Shown here: positions 61,101 through 64,000 of the stretch, one piece after another | How positions within the stretch are numbered: position 1 is the first letter of the stretch | Layout: each line of letters opens with the position of its first letter | Assembly: GCF_009937955.1 (NCBI RefSeq) | Contig: NZ_AP018439.1 | Location: forward strand, 4,340,001-4,404,000 | DNA from: Undibacterium sp. KW1 | Lineage (GTDB): Bacteria > Pseudomonadota > Gammaproteobacteria > Burkholderiales > Burkholderiaceae_D | Length of the DNA: 64,000 bases | Direction of reading: 5' to 3' | Program-made: the position numbers and the translations under genes | Notes under the pieces: generated by a model | Database searches by the model: none | What the model was told of the DNA's origin: nothing | Seen by the model: only the letters and a program-made list of their open reading frames with translations

Positions 61101-64000
61101 GCTGCGGTTACCTTGGGCATCAGTGCTGCTGATGACATTACCCAGGGCATCGTATTCAACACTGGTCGTGACATTGCCACGGCTGCGCTGGCCAGTGCTG
61201 ATATCGTTGGTACCATCACTGAAACCCACATTGATGCGGGTCTGGCTGATCTGGCGGTTGGCCTTGTCATAGGTAAACAGTGTCGTACGGTCATCACTGC
61301 TATTGACTGGGAAGACCAGCTTGCCATTCGCATCAACACTACCTGCATTGGCATACTCTGTACTGCTGATGACATTACCCTGTGCATCGTAAGTCCTGAA
61401 GCTGACATAGCCGAGTGCATTGATACTGGCGGTTCTTTGACCTTGTTTGTCATAGAAGTAACGGCTGACTGTCCAACTGTCGTTTGCAGGGTTGCTGAGT
61501 ACGGCTGTCTGCGACAGGTTGCCGAACACGTCGTAGCTGTAGCGTGTGATTTTGGAGGCCAGTACGCTGGCTTCACCTGCGCCGCCGCTGTTGACCCAGG
61601 TGGCAGGTTCAGTAGTTTCTACCGCACGGCCGAGTTGGTCATAACGGCTGGTGGCAATCCTGTCCTGGCTATGGTCCAGACCAGCCAGTGCCGTAGTAAC
61701 CTGACTGTTGACTGGTGCCTTGCCTGCCTGGCCACTGAGCGTAGTGGCATTGATCGATGTGGCATAGCGGGTGACTGAGGTTGTGTTACCAAAGCTGTTG
61801 CGGCTAAAGCCAGTGACATTGCCAAGCGCATCAATGTCATAGCTGACACGGCCGAGTTTGTCGTAAGTTCGGTAACTGTAATTGCCAGCTACATCGCGGC
61901 TGGCGGTGACATTACCAAAGCTGTCATAGGTGACTGAGGCTTCCAGGGTGACGGACTTTTCTGATCGGGTGGCGAGGCTGTTGGCGCCATTGGCACCGAG
62001 ATTGTCAGTTGTCGCATCGTAGACTGTCGTCGCCGGATAGATGGTCTTGGTCTGACGTCCCAGTGCATCATATTCAAAGCGGGTGACGCGTTGCTCTGGA
62101 CGGCCAGCAGCTTCGGTGCGGCTGGTAAGGTTGCCGAGTGCATCGTAGCTCATGCGGCTGACGAGGGCTGCGCTGACCGTTGTGCCTATCTGCAAATTGC
62201 CATTGGCATCAACTGTGACGCTGGCCATGCTGACGACAGGCGAGGTTTCGCTCAATAAGCGACCAGCAGCATCGTAGTCATAGGTCCAGGTGGCACCTAT
62301 TTTATTGCTATAGCTGATGCGGTTACCCAGGCCATCATAACTGAAACGCTCTGTATTGTTCAAGGCATCGGTATGGGCGATCAAACGGCCATCGGCATTG
62401 TACTGGTAGCTCTGTATCTGATCTGCCGCGTCCGTTGCTGGCATGGCGCCATTTTCAGTCAAAGGATTTGGGCTGGCAAATGTAGCTGCCGGTAAGGTTT
62501 TGGCATACTCGGTCGATTTGACCAGGCGACCGAGGGCATCATAACTATAGCCCTTGACATAACCGAGGGCATCAATGCTGAACAGCACGCGGCCACTAGC
62601 ATCATAAACCTGGCGCTGGACATGGTCATTGAGCGGATCGGACTGCAGCAGGCTGCGCACGGTTGCTGACGACACCACTGCTGGCAGATTGGCCGCATTG
62701 ATGGTGTGTGCGTAGCTGATGGTGCCGACCAGGTTGCCGTTGGCGTCGTAGCGGTTTTCTGCAACGGCACCCTGGCTGTCGATCGTGAACAAGAGCCTGC
62801 CTGCAGTGTCACGGGTATAGCGCACATTGCGGTCTTGTGTACTGTCAACTTGCAACTGGCTGGCGATCTCGCTGCTGCTCAGTTGGGTATTGGCATTAGG
62901 TGCGGCTATGGTATTGGCATAGGCAATACGCTGCGCCAGTTGACCATTGGCATCATAGATGTAGTGACTGACGCTGCCATCGGCGTTGACCTGGTAAGAC
63001 AGGCGGTTGGCATCGTCATAGCTCATCAGGGTGACGCGGTCGGCATCACTGGCCTGCACTGTTTCTGCTGCGGCGTTGGCGGCGATGGCATTGGCGTACT
63101 GGACCTGCTTGGTCAGGTTGCCGTTTTTGTCGTAGACCAGATGGGTAACGGCACCACTGGCATCAACACTCCAGGTGAGGCGGTTGGCGGCATCATAAGT
63201 ACGGTGGACATGGGCATCATGTGCTGCATCAGCCAAAGCTGCTGTGGCGGTTGCCAGCGCGCTGGCCGTCATCGGGGTAGTGGCAGGCAATGAGGCGGCG
63301 TAACTGACGACATCGACGACGTTGCCATTGGCGTCATAGCTGGTTTTAGTAACGGTACCGGTGCCGCTGACAACGTAAATGGGACGATTCAGTGCATCGT
63401 AGACAGTTTGCACACGCTGGTCATGGGCGGCATCTGCCACGACAGTTGGCGTGGTGCCGGGAACCCAGTTTGCCAGGTTGATTTCTTTGGCATAGCTGAT
63501 GCGTTCTGTGACGTTGCCATTGGCATCATAGGTATAGCGGGTGACGCTGCCAGTGCCATCGATGCTGAAACGGACATGGCCATCTTTGTCATACACACGG
63601 CTTTGCTGGACATCGTGCAGGCTGTCTGCCTGCGCTCTGGCAGCGACGTCGGCGATTGTTGCTGTCTCGCTTAAACCTGTCAGAGATATCGGCGTGACAT
63701 AGTTGATGACGCTGACGACATGGCCTTCATTGTCGTAAGTGTTCTTTTGAACAGCGCCACTGGCATTGATGGTGTAGACCAGACGGTTATTGCTGTCATA
63801 TACGTAGCGGGTCAGGTTGCCGTTGGCGTCGCGGGCTGCGACGACATTATTATTGTCGTCGTACTGATAGCTACGGGTAACGTTTTGACCTGCCGGGTCA
63901 GTGTGCTCGGCGATGCGGCGGCCCAGAGCATCATAGTCATATTGGACGACATTGCCTGCGGGACTGGTGACGGTCAGCACCTGGCCTCGCTGATCATAGC
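55176..64000 (-). CDS. Giant Rhs/YD-repeat polymorphic toxin, N-terminus outside window
   Basis: Over 2930 residues in the window and open to the right edge, so the start is missing. About 1-1940 (counted from 63980) is a run of RHS/YD repeats (YDANGNVTERISYA, YDALGRLVKS, YDYDAAGRLLSETSP) that form the cocoon-like shell of Rhs toxins. Next, about 1940-2016, is a low-complexity acidic linker. About 2016-2277 holds three helical-hairpin units of about 65 residues (EAQIIALQVKMDA, ASLRAELAQRTGELSVAL, NTLQTELNMRAYMLALA) joined by Pro/Thr linkers. A unique region and two duplicated segments follow. The last 65 residues, SGHALDRMQDRGIMPSVIAD to TTMYGG, match DUF4258, a likely nuclease-type toxin. 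The usual core-closing DPxGL motif was not found. Confidence 0.93.
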   Translation of the reverse strand, partial: YDQRGQVLTVTSPAGNVVQYDYDALGRRIAEHTDPAGQNVTRSYQYDDNNNVVAARDANGNLTRYVYDSNNRLVYTINASGAVQKNTYDNEGHVVSVINYVTPISLTGLSETATIADVAARAQADSLHDVQQSRVYDKDGHVRFSIDGTGSVTRYTYDANGNVTERISYAKEINLANWVPGTTPTVVADAAHDQRVQTVYDALNRPIYVVSGTGTVTKTSYDANGNVVDVVSYAASLPATTPMTASALATATAALADAAHDAHVHRTYDAANRLTWSVDASGAVTHLVYDKNGNLTKQVQYANAIAANAAAETVQASDADRVTLMSYDDANRLSYQVNADGSVSHYIYDANGQLAQRIAYANTIAAPNANTQLSSSEIASQLQVDSTQDRNVRYTRDTAGRLLFTIDSQGAVAENRYDANGNLVGTISYAHTINAANLPAVVSSATVRSLLQSDPLNDHVQRQVYDASGRVLFSIDALGYVKGYSYDALGRLVKSTEYAKTLPAATFASPNPLTENGAMPATDAADQIQSYQYNADGRLIAHTDALNNTERFSYDGLGNRISYSNKIGATWTYDYDAAGRLLSETSPVVSMASVTVDANGNLQIGTTVSAALVSRMSYDALGNLTSRTEAAGRPEQRVTRFEYDALGRQTKTIYPATTVYDATTDNLGANGANSLATRSEKSVTLEASVTYDSFGNVTASRDVAGNYSYRTYDKLGRVSYDIDALGNVTGFSRNSFGNTTSVTRYATSINATTLSGQAGKAPVNSQVTTALAGLDHSQDRIATSRYDQLGRAVETTEPATWVNSGGAGEASVLASKITRYSYDVFGNLSQTAVLSNPANDSWTVSRYFYDKQGQRTASINALGYVSFRTYDAQGNVISSTEYANAGSVDANGKLVFPVNSSDDRTTLFTYDKANRQISQTRINVGFSDGTNDISTGQRSRGNVTTSVEYDALGNVISSTDAQGNRSYRYYDVLNRLKAVAEPGTTTEAGATLITLTEYSRDAYGNVVTKRDYANAASSVGQYSYSSISISNDDHISLARYDVRGNVVQNADANGINHFASYDAQNHLRKQWQGVTNADGSLHTLFTAYEYDALGRRTASITPGSNVQVTTNGSPFTAINQNQTAVVRNEVVYNAFDEAIRERSNGQDVATFDYDNAGHLWRTNSGGVTRVMQYDVQGRQTVTLTSAGISTASLNLGNGDPLSNISTAHEADSVAGLRRSTSQYDALGRAVTLTLPTRDGQTPVIRQSYDRWGNLTSRSDLNGYNGVTTFQYDANNQLIRQISPDAAGQQSANSAITEIYYDRLGRQIANRDANGNVNRMAYDASGQLIKETHADGGIVSHAYDNFGKQVQLTDANGNHTRYEYDKLGRLLQTTSDPVGVYGTDTGNVTGKIQSLVSRTSYDEAGRVIAKSNANGETTKYGYDLRGNLILTTKPLGQYDQFAYDAQGNQIAHRDANGNVSTWQYNVQGQLQSHKDIGGATYTYRYDSAGQLLQQTNTRGQNLNYHYNEAGQVTQIRDLATDKTTLYSYNLAGKHTREQTIQADISLQNTRLSYNAQGQVSLIEALDDGYTSALEYDKAGNLKHELNIQVAQTAGTTTRQVSISGSTHTVSHETVQINAAVHNNSYAYDSMQRQTLVEGTSSTADQGSLNSTQGHLLTYDKNGNVASDTAWGKELVAQIPLGANGQPDTSRTTYIVREGMITRYFSYDAANRVSKVAVASYDQQGNALPQYFATVVDERMYDGAGRLLQEGINDNLAAGYLQALQDVQKAAFAETATRKAHYYDANGLLRKEVTYNVQGQSTNVSNYSTYDAVGHLRGYSSGDMAGNNVNVSLDLILGEGYLQSQIQSNYSNGDWSTLTSWNTQQISYDVNGQKTQVKHEERFTNNTTVTSYKHQVTDVHGQVLISEQANTATSNLIVNGQVFNSWTGANHNNFAANSGNGTGKTDVWVEPTPAPTAQSSAQAAPTQSALFAARGMFSMMAVEDVTDVADDSDMSVAVEDSSEEGGEDFSPAPMMMRASLSSVSSTSSTSDIEAQIIALQVKMDAATGNLSYSLNNLSRIHDTHPADEALLASIEEGRIADYRAQIADYYSQIQALQAQLDTGGTAPTTPPPTDLASLRAELAQRTGELSVALVQLQRLYDVDPHTTDTMVDYLKARIATLQGQIATLNTQISTYTGTTPGGGGTTTPTNPTNPTNPTDPGTPTNPNLPQPPVLPAPVTSNDLNTLQTELNMRAYMLALATTQLQRLTASNPSASSTLVAWTSYIDGLKSQISSINTQIAALQPVTPTTPTGPAGTLAAATVASVSLKANVDATNNANANVTGNAVYAVNGYQNAVNLGTADAAQDRTNAMSAEKNHNYVNPTLAGTGTNNNAQDLGNETATTSVYKSLALSNPEVNPEMLDGGYYGPISIFNGDRPFMKMADGHYQFVGYDNPYHLSHMAYTDMLNDARAQGWSDTRNSFEYRLADGTYMTLGATDGDDSSNADWMTADFAIVNQLMAQDGWNFGGHQSIEPAVGFKSLTGVIDSATTLISNSEIDKVDVPNIVDLLLGINIPVASSTNSINWSVTPGEQGYPNLPNSAKLWASGDNAFVAGFDDAGINLKKDPFSPTGYVIPQSVLTQMPILTPFGTLTFMPIVVPGGTQGSSGLNFGNSNYGKFQIELGSALNGAYTLFTDPGQAWNNFKANNPGFTSALNGAYTLFTDPGQALTNFKINVFGINPDGQNDVIVGGGSKGLSEGDKALTGANGGAVGGGSTGLSEGDKALTGAKGGAVGGGFGQTSTNNKSDGITSTPKLDPDKTSVTAGGGFQTLGIGDAAGLGAIYTEMNGGDSNTSDSKSGATNTSESGSSLPLGSRYNQMNQPKNPGYQPVRNEAGTVDNTDYSGHALDRMQDRGIMPSVIADTIANGVATPGRGGTTIYFSKTNNVTVVTNSDGKVVTTMYGGK
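55690..56016 (-). repeat. Two tandem duplications inside the Rhs gene
   Basis: In protein terms, GLSEGDKALTGA-GGAVGGG occurs twice (DNA about 55690-55830) and SALNGAYTLFTDPGQA-NFK occurs twice (about 55865-56016). The DNA copies are nearly identical, so the duplications are recent. They sit just before the toxin domain, where Rhs genes recombine. Confidence 0.8.

Noticed and set aside
60261-61778. A 505-codon open frame on the plus strand inside the Rhs gene
   Set aside because: Same cause as the previous one: a shadow of the YD repeats, without start signals or family sequence.
1-64000. tRNA, rRNA, CRISPR array or riboswitch anywhere in the window
   Set aside because: I looked for cloverleaf ends, rRNA signatures, regularly spaced repeats and B12-box-like elements near eutB and saw none convincing.

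Overview
The window looks like chromosomal DNA of a betaproteobacterium, most likely order Burkholderiales and family Oxalobacteraceae (Undibacterium/Janthinobacterium-like). This is inferred from gene families, moderate G+C and the dispersed GTAGGGTGCG palindromes; no rRNA, tRNA or CRISPR array was seen, so the placement is not proven.

Layout. 1-12.5 kb holds mostly ordinary single genes: the end of a TPR protein; a DUF4865 gene; a carboxymuconolactone decarboxylase-like/tautomerase pair divergent from a LysR regulator; a SUKH immunity-like gene; an ankyrin protein; glyoxalase-fold, ATP-grasp, YbaK, O-methyltransferase and SMP-30-like genes. 12.5-18 kb is disturbed. An IS5-family element (13579-14450) splits a small gene, a secreted prolyl oligopeptidase follows, and then comes a 290-bp MITE beside gene debris. 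18-27 kb holds two acetyltransferases, GFA, DUF1801, SIMPL, an aminoglycoside phosphotransferase-like kinase, a serine hydrolase, an LMW phosphatase-like gene, and an ECF sigma gene sandwiched between two DUF2892 membrane protein genes. 27.5-31.1 kb is a translationally coupled ethanolamine operon (permease, EutB, EutC). 31.6-47.4 kb holds a GH18-like protein, an SDR, a large DUF4214 repeat protein, a second-type RsgA GTPase, a second ankyrin-like protein, a second MITE, a polysaccharide deacetylase, a cytochrome b561, and a TetR regulator divergent from a hotdog-fold gene across three evenly spaced palindromes.

47.4-64 kb is an accessory island. It contains remnants of a metalloprotease, an IS66 transposase and an HNH endonuclease. 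A putative phage abortive-infection gene is cut by a compact 3337-bp transposon with TGT...ACA ends, a 5-bp target duplication (GTGAT), a DDE transposase and an AAA ATPase. Beyond it, on the minus strand, a giant Rhs/YD-repeat protein (over 2930 residues in the window, N-terminus outside) ends in a DUF4258-like toxin domain. A 1-nt-spaced immunity gene follows, and then a protein that appears to fuse an HlyB-type C39-like domain to a degenerate Fic domain.

The most notable points are the Rhs-immunity-C39/Fic locus, the transposon-inactivated abi gene (reading frame restored by removing the element), the TA-flanked MITE pair, the triple operator, and the sigma/DUF2892 operon. All functional calls rest on reading translated sequence; no database search was possible.
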